Source: Aromatoleum evansii (GTDB taxonomy: Bacteria > Pseudomonadota > Gammaproteobacteria > Burkholderiales > Rhodocyclaceae). Taken from it: a stretch of 43,058 nt of DNA. A program made the position numbers and the translations under genes. Shown in pieces: positions 7,949-17,219 of this stretch. The notes below the pieces were generated by a model that was not told the DNA's origin, searched no databases, and was given only the letters and a program-made list of their open reading frames with translations. Location of the stretch: assembly GCF_012910805.1 (NCBI RefSeq), contig NZ_WTVK01000046.1:1-43058 (forward strand), in the 5' to 3' direction. Position 1 is the stretch's first letter, and every line of letters begins with the position of its first letter.

Positions 7949-8797
7949 CTAGCGACGCACCATCATCTCGCGCAGGCGGGCGACACGCTCCTGCGTGGAC
8001 GGGTGGGTCGAGAACAGCCCGCGCAGGCCGCCGCCCGACAGCGGGTTCATGATCATCATCTGCGCGGTCTCGGGATGCGCCTCGGCGGCGTGCATCGGGA
8101 TGCCACGCGCGTAGGCGTCGATCTTCGCCAGCGCGCTCGCGAGCGCCTCGGGGTCGCCCGAGATTTCCGCGCCGCCGCGGTCCGCGCCGAACTCGCGGGT
8201 GCGCGAGATCGCCATCTGGATGATCATCGCCGCCAGCGGGGCGAGGATCATCACGAGGATGGACAGCACCGGGTTGGGCCGCTCGTCGTCGCGGCTGCCG
8301 CCGAAGAACATGCCGAACTGGGCCAGCATCGAGATCGCGCCCGCTACGGTGGCCGAGATCGTCGAGATCAGGATGTCGCGGTTCTTCACGTGCGCCAGCT
8401 CGTGCGCCATCACGCCGCGCAGCTCGCGCTCGGACAGCATGCGGATGATGCCGCTGGTCGCCGCGACCGCCGCGTGGTCCGGGTTGCGCCCGGTCGCGAA
8501 GGCGTTGGGCTGGTCCTCGTCGATGATGTACACCTTGGGCATCGGCAGGCCGCCGCGCTGCGCGAGCCCGCGCACCATGTTGTACAGGTAGGGCGAGCTG
8601 GTCTCGTCGACTTCGCGCGCGTTGTACATGCGCAGCACCATCTTGTCGGAGAACCAGTAGGCCCACACGTTCATCGCGCCGCCGAACAGCAGCGCGATCA
8701 GCATGCCCTGCTTGCCGCCGAGCATGCCACCCACGGCACCGAACAGGGCGACGATACCTGCCATCAGGATCGAGGTCTTGAGCCAGTTGCCGAACAT
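7949..8797 (-). CDS. htpX: Membrane zinc metalloprotease HtpX
   Basis: HtpX degrades misfolded inner-membrane proteins. The 282-residue product has two N-terminal membrane segments (about 7-25 and 31-49), the family motif NAFATGRNP, the zinc motif HELAH ([12 protein letters not shown]), two more hydrophobic stretches, and the third zinc ligand in [10 protein letters not shown]. The ATG at 8797 is preceded by the strong ribosome-binding site GAGGAAGGAAA; longer upstream frames are not protein-like. The REPIN and the kinase gene follow on the same strand. Regulation by envelope stress is usual for the family but is not visible here. Confidence 0.93.
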   Translation of the reverse strand: MFGNWLKTSILMAGIVALFGAVGGMLGGKQGMLIALLFGGAMNVWAYWFSDKMVLRMYNAREVDETSSPYLYNMVRGLAQRGGLPMPKVYIIDEDQPNAFATGRNPDHAAVAATSGIIRMLSERELRGVMAHELAHVKNRDILISTISATVAGAISMLAQFGMFFGGSRDDERPNPVLSILVMILAPLAAMIIQMAISRTREFGADRGGAEISGDPEALASALAKIDAYARGIPMHAAEAHPETAQMMIMNPLSGGGLRGLFSTHPSTQERVARLREMMVRR

Positions 8798-8871
8798 GTG
8801 CGTATTTCCTTCCTCAGTGATTGGGCTTGTATGACCCCATGTGGGGCCGAACGCCGCGGCTTCAATGCGGG

Positions 8872-8889
8872 GCGGGGATTTCTCCCCGC
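8872..8889 (-). terminator. Hairpin after fmt, possible terminator
   Basis: GCGGGGA and TCCCCGC form a perfect 7-bp stem with a 4-base loop, 7 bases beyond the fmt stop codon. No T-run follows, so it may only protect the transcript end or act weakly. Confidence 0.3.
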
Positions 8890-8895
8890 GCGCCC

Positions 8896-9846
8896 TCAGG
8901 CTCCGCTGCCGAAGCGTTCGCCTGCACTGACCGGGAATCCGCGCAGAAATTCCCCGACGGGCATGCGCCGGCTGCCCGGCTTCTGCAATTCGACGAGGCG
9001 CAGCGCGCCTTCGCCGCAGGCGACGACGACGCCGGAGTCGTCCGCCGACAGCACCGTACCCGGCTCGCCGGTTCCGGCGACGGGCTCCGCGCGCCAGACC
9101 TTCACGGCAACCTCGCGCAGCGTGCCGACCGCGCCCGGGAAGGGATTGAAAGCCCGCACCGCGCGGCCGATCTCGACCGCCGGACGGCACCAGTCGATCG
9201 CCGCCTCGGCCTTGCCGATCTTTGCCGCGTAGGTCACGCCGGCCTCGGGCTGGGGCTCGGCCTTGAGCGTGCCCTGCGGCAGCGCGCGCAACGCGTCCAC
9301 CACCATCTCGGCGCCCAGCGCGGCGAGGCGGTCGTGCAGCGTCGCCGTCGTCTCGTCGGGGCCGATCGCCAGCGCACGCCTCATCAGCATCGCGCCGGTA
9401 TCGAGGCCCTCGTCCATCTGCATGATCGTGATGCCCGTCTCGGCATCGCCCGCCTCGATCGCGCGATGGATCGGCGCCGCGCCGCGCCAGCGCGGCAGCA
9501 GCGAGGCGTGGATGTTGATGCAGCCCAGGCGCGGCAGCTCCAGCACCGCCGGCGGCAGCAACAGGCCGTAGGCCGCGACGACGAGGATGTCCGGCGCGCA
9601 GGCGGCGAGCGCCGCGCGCTGCTCCTCGGTGCGCAGCTTCTCGGGCTGGTCGACGGCGATGTCGTGCGCCAGCGCGACCTGCTTGACCGGGCTCGCGCTG
9701 AGTTTCATGCCGCGCCCGGCCGGGCGGTCCGGCTGGGTCAGCACCAGCGGCACCTCGAAACCCGCGGCGAGGATCGCCTCCAGCGCCGCGGCGGCGAATT
9801 CGGGCGTGCCCGCGAAGGCAACGCGCAGCGGAGCGGCCGCGCTCAC
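8896..9846 (-). CDS. fmt: Methionyl-tRNA formyltransferase
   Basis: Fmt formylates initiator Met-tRNA with 10-formyltetrahydrofolate. The 316-residue product begins [16 protein letters not shown] and has the formyl-transferase signature [19 protein letters not shown], with its Asn-His pair, then [10 protein letters not shown]. The C-terminal tRNA-binding domain contains [10 protein letters not shown]. The start is a GTG at 9846 that overlaps the def stop (GTGA); sequence upstream of it lies inside def. Def and Fmt perform the two opposite formyl steps at the N-terminus, and this def-fmt pairing is a common operon. Confidence 0.95.
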   Translation of the reverse strand: MSAAAPLRVAFAGTPEFAAAALEAILAAGFEVPLVLTQPDRPAGRGMKLSASPVKQVALAHDIAVDQPEKLRTEEQRAALAACAPDILVVAAYGLLLPPAVLELPRLGCINIHASLLPRWRGAAPIHRAIEAGDAETGITIMQMDEGLDTGAMLMRRALAIGPDETTATLHDRLAALGAEMVVDALRALPQGTLKAEPQPEAGVTYAAKIGKAEAAIDWCRPAVEIGRAVRAFNPFPGAVGTLREVAVKVWRAEPVAGTGEPGTVLSADDSGVVVACGEGALRLVELQKPGSRRMPVGEFLRGFPVSAGERFGSGA

Positions 9847-10346
9847 GCGGTGATCCGCGCTTTCTTCGCCAGCCGCGTCTTGATGCGGCCGAGCTTCAAC
9901 GGCGACAGGTATTCGACGAAGACCTTTCCTTCGAGGTGATCGAGCTCGTGCTGGATGCACACCGCCAGCAGGCCGTCGGCCTCCAGCTCGAAGGGCTTGC
10001 CGTCGGCGTCGAGCGCCTTCACGCGCACGCGCTCGGCGCGACGCACACTCTCGTAGATGCCGGGCACGGACAGGCAGCCTTCCTCGCCGATGTGCTCGCC
10101 GGATTTCTCGAGGATCTCGGCGTTGATGAACACGCGCAGGTCGGAGCGATCCTCGCTGACGTCGATCACCACCACCCGCTTGTGCACATCGACCTGGGTC
10201 GCCGCGAGCCCGATGCCGGGCGCCTCGTACATCGTCTCGGCCATGTCCTTGACGAGCTGACGGATCGAATCGTCCACCTGCGCGACCGGGGCGGCGCGCG
10301 TGTGCAAACGGGGGTCGGGATAGCGAAGGATCGGTAGTAGCGCCAT
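9843..10346 (-). CDS. def: Peptide deformylase
   Basis: Def removes the N-formyl group from nascent proteins. The 167-residue enzyme has all three family motifs: [17 protein letters not shown] with the cysteine metal ligand, and QHELDHLEG with the two histidine ligands and the catalytic glutamate. It is the first gene of the minus-strand def-fmt pair, with htpX following, and is divergent from the LysM gene across a 161-bp gap. Confidence 0.96.
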   Translation of the reverse strand: MALLPILRYPDPRLHTRAAPVAQVDDSIRQLVKDMAETMYEAPGIGLAATQVDVHKRVVVIDVSEDRSDLRVFINAEILEKSGEHIGEEGCLSVPGIYESVRRAERVRVKALDADGKPFELEADGLLAVCIQHELDHLEGKVFVEYLSPLKLGRIKTRLAKKARITA

Positions 10347-10507
10347 AAATGCTTGCCGGGTTAAGTCATTACGTGCAGAATTTCAAGTGCTTTGGCATGC
10401 TGTCGGGGTCGCCCCGGCATTCGAATCGAGTCTGCGGATTGGATCCTCGACCGGCGGAACGCGTTCCGGTAGCGGAAAATCCGGTCCGTTCCAATCGGAA
10501 GCGAGCG

Positions 10508-11533
10508 ATGACCCGCATTATATTCCCTCTCCTCTTCAGCGTAGCGACCCTTCTCGGCGCGCCCGCGCTCGCGGCACCGGCCACGATCGCCGACGACGCC
10601 CCCGACAGCCACACGGTCGTGCGCGGCGACACGCTGTGGGGAATCTCGGGCAAGTTCCTCAAGGAACCCTGGCGCTGGCCCGAAGTGTGGCGGCTCAACC
10701 GCGACCAGATCCGCAACCCGCACCTGATCTACCCCGGCCAGATCATCGTGCTCGACCGCAGCGGCCCCTACCTGTCGATCGGCCGTCGCGTCGGCGACCA
10801 GAAGCTGCAGCCGCAGGCCTATCACGAAGACCTCAGGGACGCCGTGGCCAGCATCCCGATGCAGGACATCGAGCCCTTCCTGACCAAGCCGCTGGTCGTT
10901 GACGAAGCACGCCTGGCCGACGCGGGCACCGTGGTCGCGACCGAGACGAGCCGCGTCTACATGGGCCCCGGCGACACGATCTTCGCCAAGAACATCAAGG
11001 AAGACCAGAAGGTCTGGCAGGTGCTGCGCCCGGCCAAGCCGCTCGTCGACCCGGTCACCAAGGAAGTCCTCGGTTACGAGGCCATGTACCTCGGCGCCGC
11101 GCGCGTCACCGAGAACGGCACGCCGGCCACGCTCGAGATCCTCAGCGCGGTCGAGGAGATCGGCACCGGCGACCGCCTGCTGGTCAGCGACAAGCCCGAG
11201 ATCTTCTCGTACATGCCGCACGCGCCCGAGAGCCAGGTTGCCGGCCGCCTGATCGGCATCTACCGCGGCGTCGCCGAAACCGGCCGCAATCATGTGGTGA
11301 CGCTCAACGTCGGCGCCCGCGAAGGCATCGAGCGTGGCCACGTGCTGGCACTGCACCGCAATCGCGGCTCGGTCGTGTACAAGGACGACGACGGCAACAA
11401 GGAAACCTACAACCTACCGGAGAAGCGCTACGGCCTCGCCTTCGTGTTCCGCGTGTTCGACCGCGTGTCCTACGCGCTGGTGATGGAAACCGACGGCCAG
11501 GTTTCGGTCGGCGACAGCGTGCGCAAGCCCTGA
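10508..11533 (+). CDS. LysM-domain periplasmic protein
   Basis: The 341-residue product has a Sec signal peptide (MTRIIFPLLFSVATLLG, cleavage near ALA-AP). A LysM peptidoglycan-binding domain follows at about residues 33-80: HTVVRGDTLWGISGKFL, with NPHLIYPGQIIVL. The remaining 260 residues form a conserved domain without catalytic residues that I recognise. Homologues commonly sit beside dprA in betaproteobacteria. The ATG at 10508 follows GGAAGCGA; upstream in-frame sequence is intergenic in character. A role in cell-wall maintenance is likely but not shown. dprA begins 10 bases after its stop. Confidence 0.85.
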   Translation: MTRIIFPLLFSVATLLGAPALAAPATIADDAPDSHTVVRGDTLWGISGKFLKEPWRWPEVWRLNRDQIRNPHLIYPGQIIVLDRSGPYLSIGRRVGDQKLQPQAYHEDLRDAVASIPMQDIEPFLTKPLVVDEARLADAGTVVATETSRVYMGPGDTIFAKNIKEDQKVWQVLRPAKPLVDPVTKEVLGYEAMYLGAARVTENGTPATLEILSAVEEIGTGDRLLVSDKPEIFSYMPHAPESQVAGRLIGIYRGVAETGRNHVVTLNVGAREGIERGHVLALHRNRGSVVYKDDDGNKETYNLPEKRYGLAFVFRVFDRVSYALVMETDGQVSVGDSVRKP

Positions 11534-11543
11534 CGCACCGGCG

Positions 11544-12701
11544 GTGGAGGACGATCTCGCCGCCTGGCTGCGGCTGACCCTCCTCCCCGGCATCGGCCCC
11601 GAACGCCAGCGCAGCCTGCTCGCGGCGTTCGGACTGCCCGCGCAGGTCTTCGCCGCCGGGCGCAGCGCGGTCGCCGCGGTGGCCGGCGCGGACACCGCCG
11701 ATCTCCTCCTCGCCGCGCCCGACGAGGCGCGCATCGCCGCGGCCCTCGCGTGGGCCGCGGAACCGGGCAACCACATCCTCACCCTCGGCGACACCGCCTA
11801 TCCGCGCGGCCTGCTCGAGATCCCCGACCCGCCGGTGCTGCTGTACGTGAAGGGCGATCCGGCCCTGCTGTCGTCGAACGCGCTCGCCATCGTCGGCGCC
11901 CGCTCGGCGACGCCGGGCGGCGTCGCGAACGCCCAGGCCTTTGCCCAACACCTCGCCGGCGCCGGCCTCACGATCGTCAGCGGCCTTGCGCTCGGCATCG
12001 ACGCCGCGGCCCACCGCGGGGCGCTCGAGCAGGCCGACGGCAAGACCGTCGCGGTCATCGGCACCGGTGCAGACCGCGTCTATCCCGCCCGCCACCAGGC
12101 GCTCGCGCGCGAAATCGCCCGGCGCGGCGCCATCGTCAGCGAACTGCCGCTCGGGACGCCCGCGCTGCCGCACAACTTCCCGCGCCGCAACCGCCTCATC
12201 GCCGGCCTCGCGCGCGGCGTGCTGGTCGTCGAGGCAGCTGTCGGCAGCGGCTCGCTGATCACCGCGCGGCTCGCATCCGAATGCGGGCGCGAGGTGCTCG
12301 CGATCCCCGGCTCGATCCATTCGCCGCTCGCGCGCGGCTGCCACCGCCTGATCCGCGACGGCGCCAAGCTGGTCGAGACGGCCGCCGACGTGCTCGACGA
12401 ACTCGCCTGGGGCGGGAGCGCCAGCCCACCCGTGCAGCCGTCCCCGCGCAGCGCGGCACGGGGACGCAAGCGCGCCGCGGAGGCCGCTTCGCAAGCCCTG
12501 TTCCCCCCGCCCGCGCCAGAGACAGGCCTGCCGCCGGAGCAGGCCGCGGTGCTCGACGCCCTGGGGCACGACCCGCTCGATGTCGACACCCTGGCCGCAC
12601 GCAGCGGCTTGACGCTCGATGCGCTCTACGCCATTCTGCTGTCACTGGAGCTCGACGGGCGGATCAGCCGACTCCCCGGCGGGCGCTTCCAGCGCCAATG
12701 A
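11544..12701 (+). CDS. dprA: DNA-processing protein DprA
   Basis: DprA binds incoming single-stranded DNA and loads RecA during natural transformation. The 385-residue protein has an N-terminal SAM-like region (WLRLTLLPGIGPERQRSLL) and the Rossmann-like core with the motifs LAIVGARSATPGG, VSGLALGIDAAAHRGAL and FPRRNRLIAGLA. A Pro/Ala-rich linker (about 295-330) leads to a C-terminal winged-helix domain (LDVDTLAARSGLTLDALYA). The start is a GTG at 11544, directly after the LysM gene, giving the usual N-terminus. Its presence suggests competence potential; no com genes are in the window. Confidence 0.94.
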   Translation: MEDDLAAWLRLTLLPGIGPERQRSLLAAFGLPAQVFAAGRSAVAAVAGADTADLLLAAPDEARIAAALAWAAEPGNHILTLGDTAYPRGLLEIPDPPVLLYVKGDPALLSSNALAIVGARSATPGGVANAQAFAQHLAGAGLTIVSGLALGIDAAAHRGALEQADGKTVAVIGTGADRVYPARHQALAREIARRGAIVSELPLGTPALPHNFPRRNRLIAGLARGVLVVEAAVGSGSLITARLASECGREVLAIPGSIHSPLARGCHRLIRDGAKLVETAADVLDELAWGGSASPPVQPSPRSAARGRKRAAEAASQALFPPPAPETGLPPEQAAVLDALGHDPLDVDTLAARSGLTLDALYAILLSLELDGRISRLPGGRFQRQ

Positions 12702-12717
12702 CTGACGGTGTGCCGCC

Positions 12718-13185
12718 ATGTTCGACATCCTTGTATACCTCTTCGAGAACTACGTTCACGCCGCCGCCTGCCCCGAAATCGACCAGCTCGCCCGCAAGCT
12801 TTCGGCGGCCGGTTTCGAGGAGGACGAGATCACCGAAGCCCTCGACTGGCTTTCGGGCCTGCGCAGCATCTCCGGTGCCTCGCCGCTCGCGACGACCCCC
12901 GCCGCGGGCGCCTTCCGCGTGTATGCGGCCGAGGAAGAGGCGCGGCTCGGCCCCGAGTGCCGCGGCTTCCTCGCCTTCCTGGAGAATGCCGGTGCCCTCG
13001 ACGCCGGAACGCGCGAGATCATCATCGAGCGTACCCTGGCGCTGAACGGTGTCACGGCCAGCCTCGCCCGCCTGAAGGTGATCGTGCTGATGGTGCTGTG
13101 GCAGCGCGAGCTGCCGCTCGACAGCCTGATCGTCGATGAATTGCTCGGCGAAGAAGCCGAAGAAGGCGGGCTGTTGCTGCACTGA
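12718..13185 (+). CDS. smg: Smg family protein (DUF494)
   Basis: This 155-residue protein has the Smg start MFDILVYLFENY and a helical, acidic sequence, with EEDEITEALDWLSGL in the middle and an ELLGEEAEEGGLLLH tail. The family's function is unknown. It is found between dprA and topA- or topB-type genes in many proteobacteria, as here. It begins 16 bases after dprA and is likely cotranscribed with it. No membrane segment or known catalytic motif is seen. Confidence 0.9.
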   Translation: MFDILVYLFENYVHAAACPEIDQLARKLSAAGFEEDEITEALDWLSGLRSISGASPLATTPAAGAFRVYAAEEEARLGPECRGFLAFLENAGALDAGTREIIIERTLALNGVTASLARLKVIVLMVLWQRELPLDSLIVDELLGEEAEEGGLLLH

Positions 13186-13290
13186 GCGAGCCGGCGGCGC
13201 TTGCACCCTTGACGGCGGCCTGCTTATCATGCGCCGCTCGATCACCCCATACATGAAAACCGGCAGGGTTTTCCAAGGCGGCCAAGCGGC

Positions 13291-15870
13291 ATGAGCAAGC
13301 AACTGATCATCGCGGAGAAACCTTCGGTCGCGCAGGACATCGCCCGCGCGCTGGGCGGCTTCACCAAGGAAAAGGACTACTTCGAGTCCGACGAGTACGT
13401 GCTCTCATCGGCCGTCGGCCACCTGCTGGAGCTGGTGGTGCCCGACGAGTACGAGGTCAAGCGCGGCAAATGGACCTTCGCCCACCTGCCGGTGATCCCG
13501 CCGCAGTTCGCGCTGAAACCCATCGAGAAGACCGACGACCGCCTCAAGCTGCTGACGCGGCTGATCAAGCGCAAGGACGTCACCGGCCTGATCAACGCCT
13601 GTGACGCGGGCCGCGAGGGCGAGCTGATCTTCAACTTCATCGTGCAGCACGCGAAGAGCGACAAGCCGGTGCGCCGCCTGTGGCTGCAGTCGATGACGGC
13701 GAACGCGATCCGCGACGGTTTCGCCCAGCTGCGCTCGGCGCAGGAGGTCGAGGGCCTGCGCCAGGCCGCGGTGTGCCGCGCCGAGAGCGACTGGCTGATC
13801 GGCATCAACGGCACGCGCGCAATGACCGCGTTCAACTCCAAGACCGGCGGCTTCCACCTCACCACGGTCGGGCGCGTGCAGACGCCGACGCTGGCGATCG
13901 TCGTCGAGCGCGAGCAGAAGATCCGCCAGTTCAAGCCGCGCGACTACTGGGAACTGGAGGCCTCCTTCGGCTGCCAGGCCGGCAGCTATGCGGGGCGCTG
14001 GTTCGACGAGAAGTTCAGGAAGCCCGAGGGCGACGAGCACGCGACCGCGTTCCGCCTGTGGGACAAGGCCCAGGCCGAGGCGATCAAGGCGAAGTGCGAC
14101 GGCAAGCCGGGCACGGTCACGGAGGAGTCCAAGCCCTCGACCCAGCTCTCGCCGCTGCTCTTCGACCTCACCAGCCTGCAGCGCGAGGCCAACGGCCGCT
14201 TCGGCTTCTCGGCGCGCGTGACGCTGCAGATCGCACAGGCGCTGTACGAGAAGCACAAGGTGCTGACCTACCCGCGTACCGATTCGCGCGCGCTGCCGGA
14301 GGACTACCTCGGCTCGGTCAAGGATGTGATGCGTGCGCTGCCGATCGAGTACGCGCCGTTCGCGAACGAGATCGCGAAGAAGGACTGGGTGAAGCCCAAC
14401 AAGCGCATCTTCAACAACGCCAAGATCTCCGACCACTTCGCGATCATCCCGACCGGCACCGTGCCGAAGAGCCTGTCGGAAGCCGAGCACAAGATCTACG
14501 ACCTGGTCACCCGCCGCTTCCTGTCGGTGTTCTACCCGGCGGCCGAGTACCGCGTGACGACGCGCATCACGCGCGTCGCAGGCGAGGCCTTCAAGACCGA
14601 GGGCAAGGTGCTGGTGAATGCGGGCTGGCTCGCGGTGTACGGCAAGGAAGGCGTCAAGGACGACGAGGACGGCGGCGGCGCGCAGCTGTGCGCGGTGCAG
14701 CCGAACGAGACGGTGTCGACCGACGACATCCTCGTGAAATCGCTCGTGACCAAGCCGCCCGCGCGCTACAACGAAGCGACCCTGCTCTCGGCGATGGAAG
14801 GCGCGGGCAAGATGGTCGACGACGAGGAACTGCGCGCAGCGATGGCCGAGCGCGGCCTCGGCACGCCGGCGACGCGCGCTCAGATCATCGAGGGCCTGAT
14901 CGCCGAACAGTACATCCATCGCGAAGGGCGCGAGCTGATCCCGAGCGCGAAGGCCTTCTCGCTGATCACGCTGCTGAAGGGCCTCGACGTGTCCGCGCTG
15001 ACCTCGCCGGAACTCACCGGCGAGTGGGAGCACAAGCTCGCACAGATGGAGCGCGGCCAGCTGTCGCGCCCCGAGTTCATGCGCGAGATCGCCGAGATGG
15101 CGCGCGAGGTTGTCGAGCGCGCGAAGCGCTACGAGTCGGACACGGTGCCGGGCGATTTCGTCACGCTGGCGACCCCCTGCCCGAAGTGCGGCGGCGTGGT
15201 GAAGGAGAACTACAAGAAGTTCGCCTGCCAGGGCTGCGAGTGGAGCGCGTGGAAGATCGTCGCGGGGCGGCAGTTCGAGATCGACGAGATCGAGACCCTG
15301 CTGCGCGAGGGCAAGGTCGGGCCGCTGATGGGCTTCCGCAGCAAGATGGGGCGGCTCTTCAACGCCGAGATCCGGCTCAACGACGACAAGCAGCCGGAGT
15401 TCGACTTCGGCCAGCCGAAGGACGACGGCGAGGGCGCCGAGCCGGTCGATTTCTCCGGCCAGGAGGCGCTGGGCGCGTGCCCGAAGTGCGCCTCGCCGGT
15501 GTACGAGCACGGCATGGCCTACGTGTGCGCGAAATCGGTGGGGCCGGACAAGGCCTGCGACTTTCGCTCGGGCAAGGTGATCCTGCAGCAACCGGTCGAG
15601 CGCGAGCAGATGACCAAGCTGCTCGCCGACGGCCGCACCGACCTGCTCAAGGGCTTCGTGTCGACGCGCACCAAGCGCAAGTTCTCGGCCTTCCTCGTGC
15701 GTGGAGCGGACGGCAAGGTGGGCTTCGAGTTCGAGCCGAAGACCCCCAAGGCCGGAGCGAAGGCCAAGGCGGGCGACGGAGCCGCCAAGGAAGGCGCAGG
15801 GGCCAATTCGGCCGAGAAGGCCAAGCCCGCCGCGCGCAAGGCCAGCCCGCGGGCCCGCAAGGAAGCCTGA
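13291..15870 (+). CDS. topB: DNA topoisomerase III
   Basis: This type IA topoisomerase cuts one strand and passes another, helping to resolve recombination and replication intermediates. The 859-residue protein has an N-terminal TOPRIM domain (IIAEKPSVAQDIA at 5-17; acidic DAGREGELIF at about 108) and the catalytic tyrosine Y327 in TYPRTDSRALP. Its C-terminal region has one complete Cys4 zinc finger (CPKCGG, then CQGC) and a second cysteine-bearing repeat (CPKCASP). The end, from about residue 815, is a Lys/Ala-rich basic tail that should bind DNA non-specifically. It is larger than E. coli TopB. It ends the LysM-dprA-smg-topB run. Confidence 0.92.
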   Translation: MSKQLIIAEKPSVAQDIARALGGFTKEKDYFESDEYVLSSAVGHLLELVVPDEYEVKRGKWTFAHLPVIPPQFALKPIEKTDDRLKLLTRLIKRKDVTGLINACDAGREGELIFNFIVQHAKSDKPVRRLWLQSMTANAIRDGFAQLRSAQEVEGLRQAAVCRAESDWLIGINGTRAMTAFNSKTGGFHLTTVGRVQTPTLAIVVEREQKIRQFKPRDYWELEASFGCQAGSYAGRWFDEKFRKPEGDEHATAFRLWDKAQAEAIKAKCDGKPGTVTEESKPSTQLSPLLFDLTSLQREANGRFGFSARVTLQIAQALYEKHKVLTYPRTDSRALPEDYLGSVKDVMRALPIEYAPFANEIAKKDWVKPNKRIFNNAKISDHFAIIPTGTVPKSLSEAEHKIYDLVTRRFLSVFYPAAEYRVTTRITRVAGEAFKTEGKVLVNAGWLAVYGKEGVKDDEDGGGAQLCAVQPNETVSTDDILVKSLVTKPPARYNEATLLSAMEGAGKMVDDEELRAAMAERGLGTPATRAQIIEGLIAEQYIHREGRELIPSAKAFSLITLLKGLDVSALTSPELTGEWEHKLAQMERGQLSRPEFMREIAEMAREVVERAKRYESDTVPGDFVTLATPCPKCGGVVKENYKKFACQGCEWSAWKIVAGRQFEIDEIETLLREGKVGPLMGFRSKMGRLFNAEIRLNDDKQPEFDFGQPKDDGEGAEPVDFSGQEALGACPKCASPVYEHGMAYVCAKSVGPDKACDFRSGKVILQQPVEREQMTKLLADGRTDLLKGFVSTRTKRKFSAFLVRGADGKVGFEFEPKTPKAGAKAKAGDGAAKEGAGANSAEKAKPAARKASPRARKEA

Positions 15871-15876
15871 ACGGGG

Positions 15877-15892
15877 GCGCGCTTCAGCGCGC
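15877..15892. terminator. Short hairpin between converging genes
   Basis: GCGCGCT and AGCGCGC form a perfect 7-bp stem with a 2-base centre. It overlaps the stop codon of the minus-strand oxidoreductase and lies just after the topB stop. There is no T-run; a role in termination is uncertain. Confidence 0.25.
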
Positions 15893-17032
15893 GACGCGGC
15901 CGAGCAGGCTGGCGCTTTCGCCGACCGGCTCCCCGACCAGCGCAAATCCGCGCAGCGCCCCTGTGCGGTCATGGAACAGCGCGCGCACGCCGCGGGCAGT
16001 GGCCGATTCGTGCCATTCGCCGGCCACCGGCGGCGGTTCGCACAGCGCCACCGGGCAGCATTCCAGGTTCAGGCGCCGCACGCGCGCCTTCCAGCGCATG
16101 CGCGCGGTGTGCCCCGCGAGCACGTCGGCGAGCACCTGCGCACCGGTTTCGATGTCCTCCCCGAGCTCGAACACGCGTCCCTCGAATTCCGCGCAGCCGC
16201 CCAGCGCGTGGATGCCCTCGGCCGAACTGCGCATGAGCGCATCGACGACGATTCCCGCGGCGACGTCCAGCCCCGCGGCCCGCGCGAGCTGCACGCGCGG
16301 GCGGGTGCCCAGCGCGGCGACGACGACGTCGACGGCGAGCGGCTGGCCGCCCAGGGTCGTGACCTCGAGCTCGTGCATGCCCTGGTCGATGCGCTGCACG
16401 CCGTCCTCGATGCGGATGCGGACGCCGGCCGCCGCGAGCGCGTCGGCGATGCGTTGCGCACACAGGGCGGGAACCCTGCCTGCGAGCAGGTTCGGGCCCG
16501 CGTCCAGCAGGCTCACGTCGCAGCCGCCGCGCTTGAGGCTTTCCGCCAGCTCGCAGCCGCGAATGCCGCCGCCGAGAACGGCGACGCGCCCGCGCCCGGC
16601 GAGTTCGGAGCGCAGGTAGGCGTACTCGGCGAGGCTGCCGACGGTGAGGACGGCCGCTGCGGCGCTGCCGCGCACGTTCGCCGGCCGCACCGATTCCGCG
16701 CCGGTCGCGAGCACCAGTTGCGACCAGGGCTGCTCCGGTTGCGCGGGGTTGTCGGTGCGCAGCACGCGGCCGGCGAGGTCGATCGCCAGCGCACGGCGGC
16801 GCGGGGTGATGGTGGCCTCGAAGCGGTAGGCCATCTGCTCCGCGGTGGCAATCACCAGCTCGTCGTCGTCGCGCCGATGCGCGAGTCCCGCGGGGAGCTG
16901 GTCCTTGGAGTAGGCCGAGGCGTCGTCGGCGCCGATCATGTGGATCGCGCAGTGGCGGTCGCGCTGGCGCAAGGCACGCAACAGCGCGTAGCCGGCGAAG
17001 CCGGTGCCGACGATCATGAGCGGTGCAGCCAC
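15884..17032 (-). CDS. FAD/NAD(P)-dependent oxidoreductase, rubredoxin-reductase-like
   Basis: The 382-residue flavoprotein resembles rubredoxin-NAD+ reductases and NorW. The FAD-binding motif is IVGTGFAGYAL near the start. SAYSKDQLPAGLA follows, then LVLATGAES, the second Rossmann motif VAVLGGGIRGCELAESL for NAD(P)H, and the FAD-pyrophosphate segment GIHALGGCAEF. The start is taken as the GTG at 17032, with GGGGAG 4 bases upstream; an ATG at 17017 is possible. No rubredoxin gene is nearby. It lies downstream of oxyR on the same strand, so a role in peroxide defence or electron supply is a fair guess. Confidence 0.82.
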   Translation of the reverse strand: MAAPLMIVGTGFAGYALLRALRQRDRHCAIHMIGADDASAYSKDQLPAGLAHRRDDDELVIATAEQMAYRFEATITPRRRALAIDLAGRVLRTDNPAQPEQPWSQLVLATGAESVRPANVRGSAAAAVLTVGSLAEYAYLRSELAGRGRVAVLGGGIRGCELAESLKRGGCDVSLLDAGPNLLAGRVPALCAQRIADALAAAGVRIRIEDGVQRIDQGMHELEVTTLGGQPLAVDVVVAALGTRPRVQLARAAGLDVAAGIVVDALMRSSAEGIHALGGCAEFEGRVFELGEDIETGAQVLADVLAGHTARMRWKARVRRLNLECCPVALCEPPPVAGEWHESATARGVRALFHDRTGALRGFALVGEPVGESASLLGRVAR

Positions 17033-17164
17033 GGCGCTCCCCCGGGGAAGGCATGGTTTCAACCTAGCCCCCAATGCGAGCGAGGGCGAGGCAATCGTTC
17101 ACGCCGGCCAGCGCCGGGGCTTGTGGCAGACACTTGTTCCGCAGGCGAATGCCTTTCTGGCCGA

Positions 17165-17191
17165 GCCCTTCGACAGGCTCAGGGCGAACGG
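17165..17191. repeat. Dispersed palindromic intergenic repeat
   Basis: The segment between oxyR and the oxidoreductase contains CCCTTCGACAGGCTCAGGG followed by CGAACGG. I recognise this as a short repeat widely scattered in intergenic DNA of many proteobacteria. GCCCT and AGGGC can pair around the centre. Only one copy was noticed in this window. Confidence 0.55.
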
Positions 17192-17219
17192 ATGGATCCG
17201 ACTTGCCGCGTCGCCAGCG

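Noticed and set aside
5982-7952. 656-codon open frame antisense to the sensor kinase
   Set aside because: No motif; His/Gln/Arg/Ala-rich composition typical of a shadow frame; the kinase on the minus strand has all its domains.
7952-8666. Extension of the sensor kinase upstream through htpX
   Set aside because: The in-frame upstream part overlaps all of htpX and reads as Arg/Ala/Asp-rich shadow sequence; htpX is clearly the real gene there.
13405-15972. Long open frames antisense to and in another frame of topB (including 13680-16619)
   Set aside because: topB is complete with TOPRIM and active-site tyrosine; the other frames are low-complexity Arg/Ala-rich shadows, and one runs across two unrelated genes.
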